A program made the translations under genes and the position numbers. A stretch of DNA of 64,000 bases from Oscillibacter sp. (GTDB taxonomy: Bacteria; Bacillota; Clostridia; Oscillospirales; Oscillospiraceae): positions 1 through 64,000 of the forward strand of contig JAAVHC010000073.1 in the NCBI GenBank assembly GCA_014799925.1. The letters run 5' to 3'. Positions 8,794 to 15,506 of the stretch are shown here, in pieces. The notes beneath the pieces are model-generated. The model was not told where the DNA came from, searched no databases, and saw nothing but the letters and a program-made list of their open reading frames with translations. Within the stretch, counting starts at the first letter, position 1; every line of letters begins with the position of its first letter.

Positions 8794-8979
8794 ATGGAAA
8801 ATCAATTTCGCGGGATTGCGCTGATTTTAATTGGGATACAACTGGCAATCTTCACCATAATCGACCCGTGGCTGCCGATACTTGGAGGAGATGTGGGAAG
8901 GGTTCTGATTCCTGTGGCGTCAGTTGCTGTCAGTATTATCGGGTTGATTTTGTGTTTCAAAAAGAAGGGTGACAGCTAA
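8794..8979 (+). CDS. Small two-helix membrane protein
   Basis: I do not recognise this 61-residue protein. It begins MENQFRGIALILIG, with hydrophobic helices at about 6-25 and 32-53 and a basic tail FKKKGDS. GAGGAG precedes the ATG at 8794 with a 7-bp gap; an in-frame TTG 15 bp upstream is less likely. It may be read with the GDPD gene 32 bp upstream. Its composition is more A/T-rich than its left neighbours and it borders the low-GC gene at 9117. Confidence 0.6.
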   Translation: MENQFRGIALILIGIQLAIFTIIDPWLPILGGDVGRVLIPVASVAVSIIGLILCFKKKGDS

Positions 8980-9116
8980 ACCGATCCTTTTTCTTGAAAG
9001 TTAAAGGTATCAACCGCCCGAACCCATTGAATTGCAACGGTTTCAGGGATTCGGTCGGCGTTTGGTACACAAAAAGTACACAAGTTTTCAAATTGGAAGT
9101 TGTACGGGGGCATTCC

Positions 9117-9533
9117 ATGAAAAGAATAAATCCAGAAGCAGAAAAAATAATGATTGAACGCTTTGGAAAAGACACTGTTATTGCACTGGCAACAGTGGAG
9201 AATAATGTGCCCTATGTGCGATATGTAAATGCTTATTATGAGAACGGAGCATTTTATATCATTACGTACGCACTATCAAACAAGATGAAACATATAGAAC
9301 ACAATCCTACCGTTGCAATAGCTGGTGAGTGGTTCACGGCGCATGGAAAGGGTATCAACCTGGGTTATTTTGGTAAAGTTGAAAACCGTATAATTTCTGA
9401 AAAACTGAAAACGGCCTTTGCGGAATGGATTGGCAACGGACATAATGATTTTGATGATGAGAATACTATAATTCTATGTGTAGAATTAACCGATGGACTG
9501 TTACTCTCACATGGAACCAAGTACGAGCTTTAG
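9117..9533 (+). CDS. Pyridoxamine 5'-phosphate oxidase-like flavin-binding protein, low GC
   Basis: The 138-residue protein from MKRINPEAEKIM resembles the PNPOx-like split-barrel family. An N-terminal helix is followed by VIALATVENNVPYVRYVNA, the usual first strands, then AFYIITYALSNKMKHIEHNPTVAIA with the conserved T..S.K...I..NP pattern. Such proteins bind FMN or F420-type cofactors and reduce small molecules; the true substrate is unknown. The reading frame is open 41 codons further upstream, but there is no better start. Base composition is clearly lower in GC than every neighbour, and similar TACACAAGTT-type short repeats lie on both sides (9065-9090 and 9570-9610), pointing to acquisition by transfer. 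Confidence 0.8.
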   Translation: MKRINPEAEKIMIERFGKDTVIALATVENNVPYVRYVNAYYENGAFYIITYALSNKMKHIEHNPTVAIAGEWFTAHGKGINLGYFGKVENRIISEKLKTAFAEWIGNGHNDFDDENTIILCVELTDGLLLSHGTKYEL

Positions 9534-9736
9534 ACATCAAATTTTCATTTTTACTGGAGTTTTCTATCATTACGCACAAGTTGAAAGCCAGTACACAAGT
9601 TAGTACACAACCGAGGCAGTTTCAAGCAGCTTGAAACTGTATCAATAGAGGTAGCGGAATGCTGAAAATGCTTGAAACTACACAATGTTGATTAAGGTTG
9701 AACCATCGTCCCTATAATTGAAAGAAAAAGGTCCTG

Positions 9737-9797
9737 GGCGGACGGCCAATTTCGCTCTTTTCTGCCGTGTTTAACCCGGTCTGCCGCACGGTAACGA
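9737..9797. repeat. Family C 61-bp repeat, copy 2
   Basis: This unit begins GGCGGACGGCCAATTTCGCT and ends CTGCCGCACGGTAACGA, matching 7834-7894 almost throughout. Just upstream, TTGAAAGAAAAAGGTCC resembles half of the hairpin found at 28249-28275 and 14742-14760. Confidence 0.8.
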
Positions 9798-9890
9798 GTT
9801 TGCGTTTTTAATCAGGGCACAGTATGAAATTTACCGGGGTGCCGCAAAATATGAAATAACTTTATGATATCTCCGGCGTTCGCCGGGACG

Positions 9891-9929
9891 CAGAAACGGG
9901 CGGTGCCCTACCGGCACCGCCCGTTTCTG
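9891..9929 (-). terminator. Perfect GC-rich hairpin downstream of rpsT
   Basis: Arms CAGAAACGGGCGGTGCC and GGCACCGCCCGTTTCTG pair perfectly around a short loop. It lies about 120 bp past the rpsT stop on the minus strand, the only gene reading toward it closely. U-tracts are weak on both strands, so its terminator role is an inference. Confidence 0.5.
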
Positions 9930-10047
9930 TACCGTTATTCGGTTGTTTGCTCCGCCCCTTTTTCCGCTGCCAAAAAGCCTCGGATTTATCGGGTTTCCTT
10001 ACGGCGGCGCCCGGAAGCAGGGCGGTCCTTTTGTTGTTTGGTTGGAA

Positions 10048-10311
10048 TCAGCCTACGCGATTGAGCTTCAGCGTCATGGCGCTCTTCTTGTGAGCGGCAT
10101 TGTTCTTATGCAGAATGCCCTTGGCGGCGGCCTTGTCCACGGCCTTGACCGCGACCTTGTAAGCGCCCTCGGCCTCGGTGCGATTGCCATTTGCGGCAGC
10201 GGCCTCAAACTTCTTCACGGCGGTCTTCATCGCGGATCTCTCAGCCTTGTTGCGGGCATTGCGGGCCTCAGCCACCAGCACGCGCTTCTTAGCGGACTTG
10301 ATATTCGGCAA
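10048..10311 (-). CDS. rpsT: 30S ribosomal protein S20
   Basis: The 87-residue, strongly basic, all-helical protein starts (M)PNIKSAKKRVLVAE, the classical S20 N-terminus, and contains HKNNAAHKKSAM toward the C-terminus. S20 binds 16S rRNA early in small-subunit assembly. The start is a TTG at 10309-10311 with GGAGGAGG 8 bp upstream; the longer frame from 10329 begins inside the ribosome binding site. A strong promoter lies at 10373-10401. The gene diverges from gpr, the same pairing seen in other Firmicutes. Confidence 0.97.
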   Translation of the reverse strand: MPNIKSAKKRVLVAEARNARNKAERSAMKTAVKKFEAAAANGNRTEAEGAYKVAVKAVDKAAAKGILHKNNAAHKKSAMTLKLNRVG

Positions 10312-10372
10312 ACCAAACACCTCCTCCAATAGGGGCTATGGGGCGGCGGATACCTTCCCCATGCAGAATGAT

Positions 10373-10401
10373 ATTTTAACATGTCTTCTCGAAAATTGCA
10401 A
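10373..10401 (-). promoter_or_regulatory. Promoter of rpsT
   Basis: On the minus strand TTGCAA (10396-10401) and TAAAAT (10373-10378) are spaced by 17 bp, about 60 bp ahead of the TTG start. This is a near-consensus sigma-A promoter. Confidence 0.75.
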
Positions 10402-10509
10402 GGAAAATTTTCAGTTTTTTCTGTCTTTTTTACATATTTCCCAGCCGCCGCGGAAGAATAGGGAGAAAACACCAGATTTTGTGTCTGGAGAAACGAGGTG
10501 TCACAAATT

Positions 10510-11391
10510 ATGCTGACAATCCGTACCGATCTGGCCTCCGAGGCCCACCAACTGTGGCGGGAGCGGACCGGGGAAACCACCCGGCTCCCGGGCGTTCTGG
10601 CCCGCGACGAGGAGCTGGAGGGGTTTCCCCTCACCCGCGTGGAGATTCTGGACGGGGAGGGCGCGTCCGCTCTGGGGAAGCCGCAGGGGATCTATCTTAC
10701 GCTGGACGTCTCCGCCCTGTGGCGGCGGGAGGCAGACGTGTTTGCCCGCGCGGTCCGCGCGGTAGCCGCGATGCTGGAGCCGCTTCTGCCGGAGGAGGGA
10801 ACCGTGCTGGCGGCGGGTCTGGGGAACCGGGCCATGACGCCCGACGCCCTGGGGCCCCGGATGCTGGACCACCTGCTGGTCACCCGTCACCTGCGGGAGG
10901 CGCTGCCGGAGTTCCGCAGCGTGGCGGGGATCGGGGCCGGCGTGCTGGGCAGCACCGGCATGGAGGCGGCGGAGTGGGTCCGGGGCGCGGCGGACCGGGT
11001 CAAGCCGGCGGCGGTGGTTGTGGTGGACGCCCTGGCGGCCCGGAGCCTGGACCGGCTGTGCAGCTCCGTCCAGATCTCCGACACGGGCCTGATTCCCGGC
11101 AGCGGCGTGGGCAACCATCGCATGGCCCTCAACCGGGAGGGGTTGGGGGTGCCGGTGATTTCCCTCGGCGTGCCCACGGTGGTCAGCGTGGAGACGGCGG
11201 CCAGGGATCTGCTGGCCCAGGCGGGAGGCGACGAGGAAAAGATCCCCCGCCTGCGGGGCCGGGGGCTGTTCGTCACGCCCGACGGCATCGACGCGAAAAT
11301 CCGGGAGCTGGCCAGGGTGGTGGGCTACGGCCTGGACCTGGCCTGCCAGCCGGGACTGGAGCTAGAGGACCTGGAGGCGCTGCTGGCATAA
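10510..11391 (+). CDS. gpr: GPR germination protease
   Basis: This aspartate-type endopeptidase degrades small acid-soluble spore proteins when spores germinate. The N-terminal LTIRTDLASEAH is the propeptide/cleavage region typical of GPR. The core contains VLAAGLGNRAMTPDALGP, SVAGIGAGVLGSTGME, VVVDALAARSLDRL, ISDTGLIPGSGVGNHR and VPVISLGVPTVVSVET, all characteristic. The ATG at 10510 gives 293 residues, with GAGG 11 bp upstream; a GTG at 10498 would add four residues. Normal family size is about 290-370, so it is at the short end. It reads away from rpsT. The gene usually next to it, spoIIP, is here 29 kb away at 40.2 kb. I see no clear sigma-G promoter. Confidence 0.95.
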   Translation: MLTIRTDLASEAHQLWRERTGETTRLPGVLARDEELEGFPLTRVEILDGEGASALGKPQGIYLTLDVSALWRREADVFARAVRAVAAMLEPLLPEEGTVLAAGLGNRAMTPDALGPRMLDHLLVTRHLREALPEFRSVAGIGAGVLGSTGMEAAEWVRGAADRVKPAAVVVVDALAARSLDRLCSSVQISDTGLIPGSGVGNHRMALNREGLGVPVISLGVPTVVSVETAARDLLAQAGGDEEKIPRLRGRGLFVTPDGIDAKIRELARVVGYGLDLACQPGLELEDLEALLA

Positions 11392-11405
11392 GCGGCTGGA
11401 GTAAA

Positions 11406-11440
11406 ATATTACCTCCGAGCTGAAAGTTCGGAAATAATAT
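11406..11440 (+). terminator. Hairpin behind gpr, related to the one at 61589-61623
   Basis: Arms ATATTACCTCCGAGC and GTTCGGAAATAATAT form an AT-closed hairpin 15 bp after the gpr stop. The same palindrome, with arms ATATTACTTCCGA and TCGGAAGTAATAT, occurs behind the GH3 gene at 61589-61623. It is probably a terminator that is also a dispersed repeat. Confidence 0.6.
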
Positions 11441-11491
11441 AAACAAATCCTAAACTCTGTCCTCTTGCCATCCCGCGAAAAAGGGAATATA

Positions 11492-13402
11492 ATGCGGGAG
11501 GAGCAATACCTAGATGGGAGGATTTTGGGTTTGAAGGAGTTTTGGAGTCAATTCTTTTTGGTTCAGCCGGAGGCGGACCCCGCCTGGTCCCGCGGGAAGC
11601 GGGAGGCCTACCATGCCTGGCGGGCGGTCATCCTGCTGTGCGCGGGGCTGTGCATGGGGCTGGCGCTGCTGGTGCTGGCCATCGGGCCCTATTCCAGGCG
11701 GGCGCTTATCGACTATCTGTTCCACTGGCAGACGCTGCTGCTGAACACGGTTCCGGTTGCCCTGCTGGTCCTGCTGTTCTATGGCATTACCGGCCGGACC
11801 GGCGCGGCCTTCCTGGCCGGGGGTGGCCTTGCCTTCGGATTCAGCCTGGGCAACTACTACAAGCTGCAATTCCGGGACGATCCCCTATACTTCGAGGACA
11901 TGCTGATCCTCCGGGAGGCCAAGGCTATGGCCTCCGGGGACCATTACGCCCTGTTTATTGACTGGCAGATTATCCTGGCGGTTTTCTGCCTGGCGCTGGG
12001 ATGGGCGCTGCTGCGGCTGCTGACGCCGGGGGTGTGCCGCTCCCGGCCGAGACGGGCGGCCGCCGCGCTGGCCGCCGCGGCCGCCATGGCGGCGCTGTCG
12101 CCGGTGTATCTGGACGGAAAAATCTATAACAACACGAAGAATTTTGACCATCTCAACCAGTGGAGCGCCACGCAGAATTACATTTCCCACGGCTTCTGGT
12201 ATCCGTTTCTCCACAGCGTCTCCGACTTTGTGGAAACCCCGCCCTCCGGCTACAGCAAAGCCCAGGCGGCGGAAATGCTGGCCGCATACCCGGACGCGGA
12301 CATCCCTGACGACAAAAAAATCAACATTATCGGACTCATGCGGGAGGCCTACGCCGACTTCTCCCAGTACGGCGTTCCGGGACTGGACGTCAGCGGCTAT
12401 GAGGTCTACCACGCCCTGGAGGCGGAGAGCTATACCGGCGATCTGGTGACCAACATCTTCGCGGGGGGCACCGTTGACACCGAGCGGTGCTTCCTCACCG
12501 GCAACTACCAGCTGCGCAACTTCCGGGGAAACGCCAACTCCTACGCCTGGTATCTGCGGCAGCAGGGGTATGCCATCGAGGGCTGCCACCCCTATTACCA
12601 GTGGTTCTATAACCGGCAGAACATCAACGGGTATCTGGGCTTTGAGCGGTACCGCTACTATGAGGACGACTTTGAGAAGATGACGAACGCCACCTACCCG
12701 GAGGACGCGGTCCTGTTCCCGGAGATCTACAGCGGTTTCCGGAAATGCGTGGACGAGGGGCGGCCCTGCTTTTCCTTCTCCGTCAACGTCCAGAGCCACG
12801 GCCCCTACGCCACCTGGGACACCGGGGCCACGGAATACCTCGCCGGGGACGACTACACCACCGAGTGCAAAAACGCCATGAACGCCTACATGACAACCAT
12901 CATGGAGACGGACCGGCAGCTGGCGGCGTTCATCGACCGGCTGCGGGAGGACCCGGCCCCGGTGGTGCTGGTGACCTTCGGCGACCATCTGCCCTGGATG
13001 GGGGACGGCAACGTCTTCTATGACGAGATGGGCATGGACGTCAACGCCGGCAGTGACGAGGGCTTTTACCGCCGCTACACCACCCGCTACCTCATCTGGG
13101 CCAACGACGCGGCCAAAGCCGTCATCGGCCACGACGTCCGGGGCGAGGGACCGGCCATCTCCCCCTGCTACCTGATGAACCTGGTGTTCGGCCAGCTGGG
13201 CTGGGAGGGGCCGGGGTTCATGCAGGCCATGGACGAGATGATGGAGACCTTCCCGATTGTCACCACCACCGGCTGGATCATGGCCGGCGGCGTGCTGAAC
13301 GGCCAGATGACGGAGGAACAGAAGGAGCAGTATCAGCAGTTCCGGTATATGCAACACTACTGGCGGAACGAGTTTCAGTATAAGTCGGTGATGGAGCGGT
13401 GA
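11492..13402 (+). CDS. LTA synthase family sulfatase-fold membrane enzyme
   Basis: About five hydrophobic helices in the first 200 residues are followed by an extracellular alkaline-phosphatase-type domain. The four residues that form the LtaS catalytic and Mn site appear: Glu in IIGLMREAYADFS, Thr in FAGGTVDTERCFLTG, and Asp-His in VTFGDHLPWMG, with HGPYATWD as the further conserved His. Such enzymes transfer glycerol-phosphate or other phospho-alcohol groups to surface polymers. Whether this one makes lipoteichoic acid or decorates another glycopolymer is unclear. The ATG at 11492 (636 residues) has only a weak AAGGGAA in front; the frame also has an ATG at 11465 and a TTG at 11531 preceded by GGGAGG, so the start is uncertain. 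It ends 19 bp before the next gene. Confidence 0.88.
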   Translation: MREEQYLDGRILGLKEFWSQFFLVQPEADPAWSRGKREAYHAWRAVILLCAGLCMGLALLVLAIGPYSRRALIDYLFHWQTLLLNTVPVALLVLLFYGITGRTGAAFLAGGGLAFGFSLGNYYKLQFRDDPLYFEDMLILREAKAMASGDHYALFIDWQIILAVFCLALGWALLRLLTPGVCRSRPRRAAAALAAAAAMAALSPVYLDGKIYNNTKNFDHLNQWSATQNYISHGFWYPFLHSVSDFVETPPSGYSKAQAAEMLAAYPDADIPDDKKINIIGLMREAYADFSQYGVPGLDVSGYEVYHALEAESYTGDLVTNIFAGGTVDTERCFLTGNYQLRNFRGNANSYAWYLRQQGYAIEGCHPYYQWFYNRQNINGYLGFERYRYYEDDFEKMTNATYPEDAVLFPEIYSGFRKCVDEGRPCFSFSVNVQSHGPYATWDTGATEYLAGDDYTTECKNAMNAYMTTIMETDRQLAAFIDRLREDPAPVVLVTFGDHLPWMGDGNVFYDEMGMDVNAGSDEGFYRRYTTRYLIWANDAAKAVIGHDVRGEGPAISPCYLMNLVFGQLGWEGPGFMQAMDEMMETFPIVTTTGWIMAGGVLNGQMTEEQKEQYQQFRYMQHYWRNEFQYKSVMER

Positions 13403-13421
13403 GCTCCCGGAGGAAGCTGTC

Positions 13422-13838
13422 ATGATGGACGAAGAAACCATGCGGAAAGAAGTGGAAAAGGCGAAGAGATGGAATACCATAATTTTTGTGATTTTCGCGG
13501 CCATCTTCGTCCTTCTGCTGGCCGCAGTATGCGTATTGAAATATCAGCATGCGTTCTCCCCCGCCAAATGGGCCGGCGACAGGGAAAGCCGCTATAAAAT
13601 TGTCAGCAGTATGCTGGAGCGAAACCAGCTGATTGGCATGACGGAAGCGGATGTGATCCGGCTGCTGGGCGGCGAGGATGCCGGCGGCCAGACGTCGTTC
13701 AAAATCAGCAGGGATTATTTCCCGCCTGAATCCACGCTTGTCTATTACCTGGGCGTTGATTATATGGACAACAACTGGCTGGTCATCTCCTTGGACGACA
13801 GCGGCATCGTGACGGACTGCCACATAGACGTGACCTGA
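13422..13838 (+). CDS. Membrane-anchored protein with BamE/SmpA-like C-terminal part
   Basis: I do not recognise a named family with certainty. The 138-residue protein has a charged N-terminus, one transmembrane helix at about residues 19-39 and an extracellular C-terminus. That part contains LIGMTEADVIRLLG, the Gly-Met-Thr...Val..Leu-Leu-Gly pattern of SmpA/BamE-like folds, and ends in strands ESTLVYYLGVD and WLVISLDDSGIVTDCHID. GGAGG lies 8 bp before the first ATG. It is 19 bp behind the sulfatase-fold gene, so joint transcription and a surface role are plausible. Confidence 0.6.
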   Translation: MMDEETMRKEVEKAKRWNTIIFVIFAAIFVLLLAAVCVLKYQHAFSPAKWAGDRESRYKIVSSMLERNQLIGMTEADVIRLLGGEDAGGQTSFKISRDYFPPESTLVYYLGVDYMDNNWLVISLDDSGIVTDCHIDVT

Positions 13839-13843
13839 AAAAT

Positions 13844-13925
13844 AAAATTTCCCCTCCGACAGGATTTGCTCCCATTTGCGGCGGACAAGCCGTAAACTGG
13901 AGAAAAATCTGCGGAGGGGAATTTT
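13844..13925 (+). promoter_or_regulatory. Leader structure pairing with the noc ribosome binding site
   Basis: AAAATTTCCCCTCCG at 13844-13858 pairs with CGGAGGGGAATTTT at 13912-13925 (14 bp with one bulged base). The right arm contains the GGAGGGG ribosome binding site of the following gene, so folding would hide it. The enclosed loop is about 53 nt. It could equally be chance in a GC-rich spacer or a distant terminator of the gene ending at 13838. Confidence 0.45.
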
Positions 13926-13927
13926 GT

Positions 13928-14743
13928 ATGTACACACCGAAAAGCGCCCTGTATCAATCCAGCCGCATCCACATGCTGCCCATTGAGCGCATCAGCCCCA
14001 ATCCCCGGCAGCCCCGGCGGCATTTCCCGGAACAGCCCCTGCGGGAGCTGGCGGATTCCATCCGGCAGCACGGGGTGCTCCAGCCCCTGAGCGTGCAGAA
14101 AACAGACGGGTGCTACGTGCTGGTAGCGGGCGAGCGGAGGCTGCGGGCCGCGGGGCTGGCGGGACTGACCCATGTGCCCTGCATCCTGGTGAAGGTCACC
14201 CCCCAGGACAGCGCCCTGCTGGCCCTGGTGGAAAATTTACAGCGCAGCGACCTCCACTACCTGGAGGAAGCCGCCGCCATTTCCAAGCTCATCACCACGT
14301 ACGGCATGAGTCAGGAGGAGGCCGCCCGGCGGCTGGGCCGCTCCCAGCCTGCGGTAGCCAACAAGCTGCGCCTGCTGCGTCTGAGTCCCGCCTGCGGCGA
14401 GCTGCTGCGCCAGTATGAGCTCACCGAGCGCCACGCCCGCGCCCTGCTGCGTCTGGAGGACGAGCAATCCCGGCTGGCCGCGCTGAAGCACATAGGCGAG
14501 AAGCAGCTGACGGTAGCGGCGTCGGAGGAGTACATAGAGGTCCAGCTGCAAAGGAAGCAGCAGGACGCCAGGGAAAACAAGCGTCTGTATATCATCAAGG
14601 ATGTACGGCTGTTCCTCAACAGCGTGGACCGTGGGATGGAGACCATCCGGAGAGCGGGCGTGGACGCGCGCTTCGACCGCAGGGACAGCGAGGAGGAGAT
14701 CACCATCACCATCCAGATCCCGAAGCAGCGGACCGCAAACTGA
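13928..14743 (+). CDS. noc: Noc/ParB-family chromosome-binding protein
   Basis: The 271-residue protein has the three ParB parts. The first is an N-terminal CTP-binding domain with ERISPNPRQPRRHF, GVLQPLSVQ and the arginine motif GERRLRAA; the second is the LVENLQRSDLHYLEEA box; the third is a central helix-turn-helix (YGMSQEEAARRLGRSQPAVANKLRLL), followed by a short dimerisation tail. ParB and Noc load at palindromic sites and clamp DNA; Noc blocks division over the nucleoid. No parA/soj adjoins it, which favours Noc over ParB. In Bacillus such genes lie next to gidB near oriC; here it lies about 33 kb from dnaA. I found no convincing parS or Noc-binding palindrome. A GGAGGGG precedes the ATG, but may be paired in the leader. 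Confidence 0.88.
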   Translation: MYTPKSALYQSSRIHMLPIERISPNPRQPRRHFPEQPLRELADSIRQHGVLQPLSVQKTDGCYVLVAGERRLRAAGLAGLTHVPCILVKVTPQDSALLALVENLQRSDLHYLEEAAAISKLITTYGMSQEEAARRLGRSQPAVANKLRLLRLSPACGELLRQYELTERHARALLRLEDEQSRLAALKHIGEKQLTVAASEEYIEVQLQRKQQDARENKRLYIIKDVRLFLNSVDRGMETIRRAGVDARFDRRDSEEEITITIQIPKQRTAN

Positions 14744-14805
14744 TACTTTTTCTTTCAATTAGCGAAATTGGCCGTCCGCCCGGTTACGATACTGCGCTTT
14801 TATCA
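14742..14805. repeat. Partial family C sequence in inverted arrangement
   Basis: After the noc stop codon, GATACTTTTTCTTTCAATTA is followed by GCGAAATTGGCCGTCCGCC, the reverse complement of the start of the family C unit, and then CGGTTACGATACTGCGCTTT, which resembles 28329-28350. The whole spacer between noc and the XRE gene is made of repeat pieces. Confidence 0.6.
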
Positions 14806-14807
14806 CA

Positions 14808-15014
14808 TCAGAAATAGAACAGGTCCTCAAATTTTTTGTCCAGCGCAATGCACAGCACCAAGGCCAGCTTGGCGGTGGGGTTGAACTGGCCGGTCTCAAT
14901 GGAGCTGATGGTATTGCGGCTGACGCCCACCAGCTCCGCCAGCTCCGCCTGGGAGAGCTTTTTCTCCCCCCGGGCTTCTTTCAGGCGGTTTTTCAGAATC
15001 AGTTTCTCATCCAT
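14808..15014 (-). CDS. XRE-family small transcriptional regulator
   Basis: From MDEKLILKNRLKEARGEKK the 68-residue protein is a single Cro/C1-type helix-turn-helix: LSQAELAELVGVSRNTISSIETGQFNPTAK, followed by LALVLCIALDKKFEDLFYF, the usual YozG-like ending. The start ATG overlaps the stop of the upstream membrane-protein gene by 8 bp, so they form one operon. In this common two-gene layout the regulator represses its own promoter and the membrane protein is its companion. The palindromes at 15363-15435 are the probable binding sites. Confidence 0.9.
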   Translation of the reverse strand: MDEKLILKNRLKEARGEKKLSQAELAELVGVSRNTISSIETGQFNPTAKLALVLCIALDKKFEDLFYF

Positions 15015-15339
15015 GATTCCACCGTACCATTTCCAGGGCAAAAAGGCCGAGGAACATCAGTCCGACAGCAGTGTAAAACATTGCCAGCGCCAGCTCATGC
15101 CGCCGCTTCAGATACCGCCATTTCATCCAGAACTGGGCGGCGAGGATGCTGAAATAGATGACCCAGCAGGTAATGCTGGGGCGCTCCGTCACCATCACGG
15201 TGATGATCGCGATGACGCAGCACGCCAGCAGCCCCACCTGGGCGGCGAGCTTTCCCGCCTTCTCCAGCACCACCCGCTCATATTCGTCGGTCCCCTGATT
15301 TTCCGCCCGGCTGCGGGCCAGGATATCATCCTTGTTCAT
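15007..15339 (-). CDS. DUF6442-type membrane protein paired with the XRE regulator
   Basis: The 110-residue protein begins MNKDDILARSRAENQGTDEYE, the conserved acidic N-terminus of this group, and has about three membrane helices (around 32-50, 55-72 and 83-104). AAAGGAGG precedes the ATG. The function of the family is unknown; it is nearly always encoded with a small XRE regulator. The promoter and repeated operators lie directly upstream at 15363-15435. Confidence 0.8.
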   Translation of the reverse strand: MNKDDILARSRAENQGTDEYERVVLEKAGKLAAQVGLLACCVIAIITVMVTERPSITCWVIYFSILAAQFWMKWRYLKRRHELALAMFYTAVGLMFLGLFALEMVRWNHG

Positions 15340-15362
15340 GTCGGTTCCTCCTTTGATTTGCC

Positions 15363-15435
15363 AAGTTTACTTTGCAAATCCTATGATACCACTGACAAGA
15401 AAACTTGTCAAGACGCTTTGGCAAGTTTTCTTGTC
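15363..15435 (-). promoter_or_regulatory. Promoter with repeated operator of the XRE/DUF6442 operon
   Basis: On the minus strand TTGACA (15406-15411) and TATCAT (15383-15388) are 17 bp apart. Two palindromes share the half-site CAAG: GACAAG-AAAA-CTTGTC at 15394-15409, overlapping the -35 box, and GGCAAG-TTTT-CTTGTC at 15420-15435. Their centres are 26 bp apart. A weaker third, GCCAAG-TTTA-CTTTGC, lies at about 15360-15375 after the start point. This is the expected layout for an autorepressor. Confidence 0.8.
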
Positions 15436-15450
15436 AAACAAGGAACAGTC

Positions 15451-15495
15451 TGATAAAAAATGCGCTGCGGATTTCTCCGCAGCGCATTTTTATCA
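15451..15495. terminator. Bidirectional-looking terminator behind pgi
   Basis: TGATAAAAAATGCGCTGCGGA pairs with TCCGCAGCGCATTTTTATCA around a TTTC loop, with A and T runs built into the stem so that either strand ends in a U-tract. It lies 12 bp from the pgi stop codon on the minus strand. Confidence 0.85.
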
Positions 15496-15506
15496 GGAAA
15501 CAGGGA

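Larger units (their letters stand above)
9534..10047. other. Gene-free spacer with repeats and hairpins
   Basis: No gene is supported. From 9570 to 9612 the motif TACACAAGTT recurs with small changes, echoing 9065-9090 in front of the low-GC gene. The stretch 9616-9690 has hairpin-forming TTTCAAGCAGCTTGAAA. A family C unit lies at 9737-9797. A perfect hairpin is at 9891-9929 near the end of rpsT. The reading frames in 9860-10060 run antisense to rpsT or through hairpins and were not accepted. Confidence 0.6.

Noticed and set aside
10465..10490. Shared word GATTTTGTGTCTG before gpr and, in reverse, at 40139-40153
   Set aside because: It is about 13 bp long and the two contexts differ (upstream of gpr versus downstream of spoIIP). 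It could be chance or a repeat remnant, not a demonstrable sigma-G promoter.
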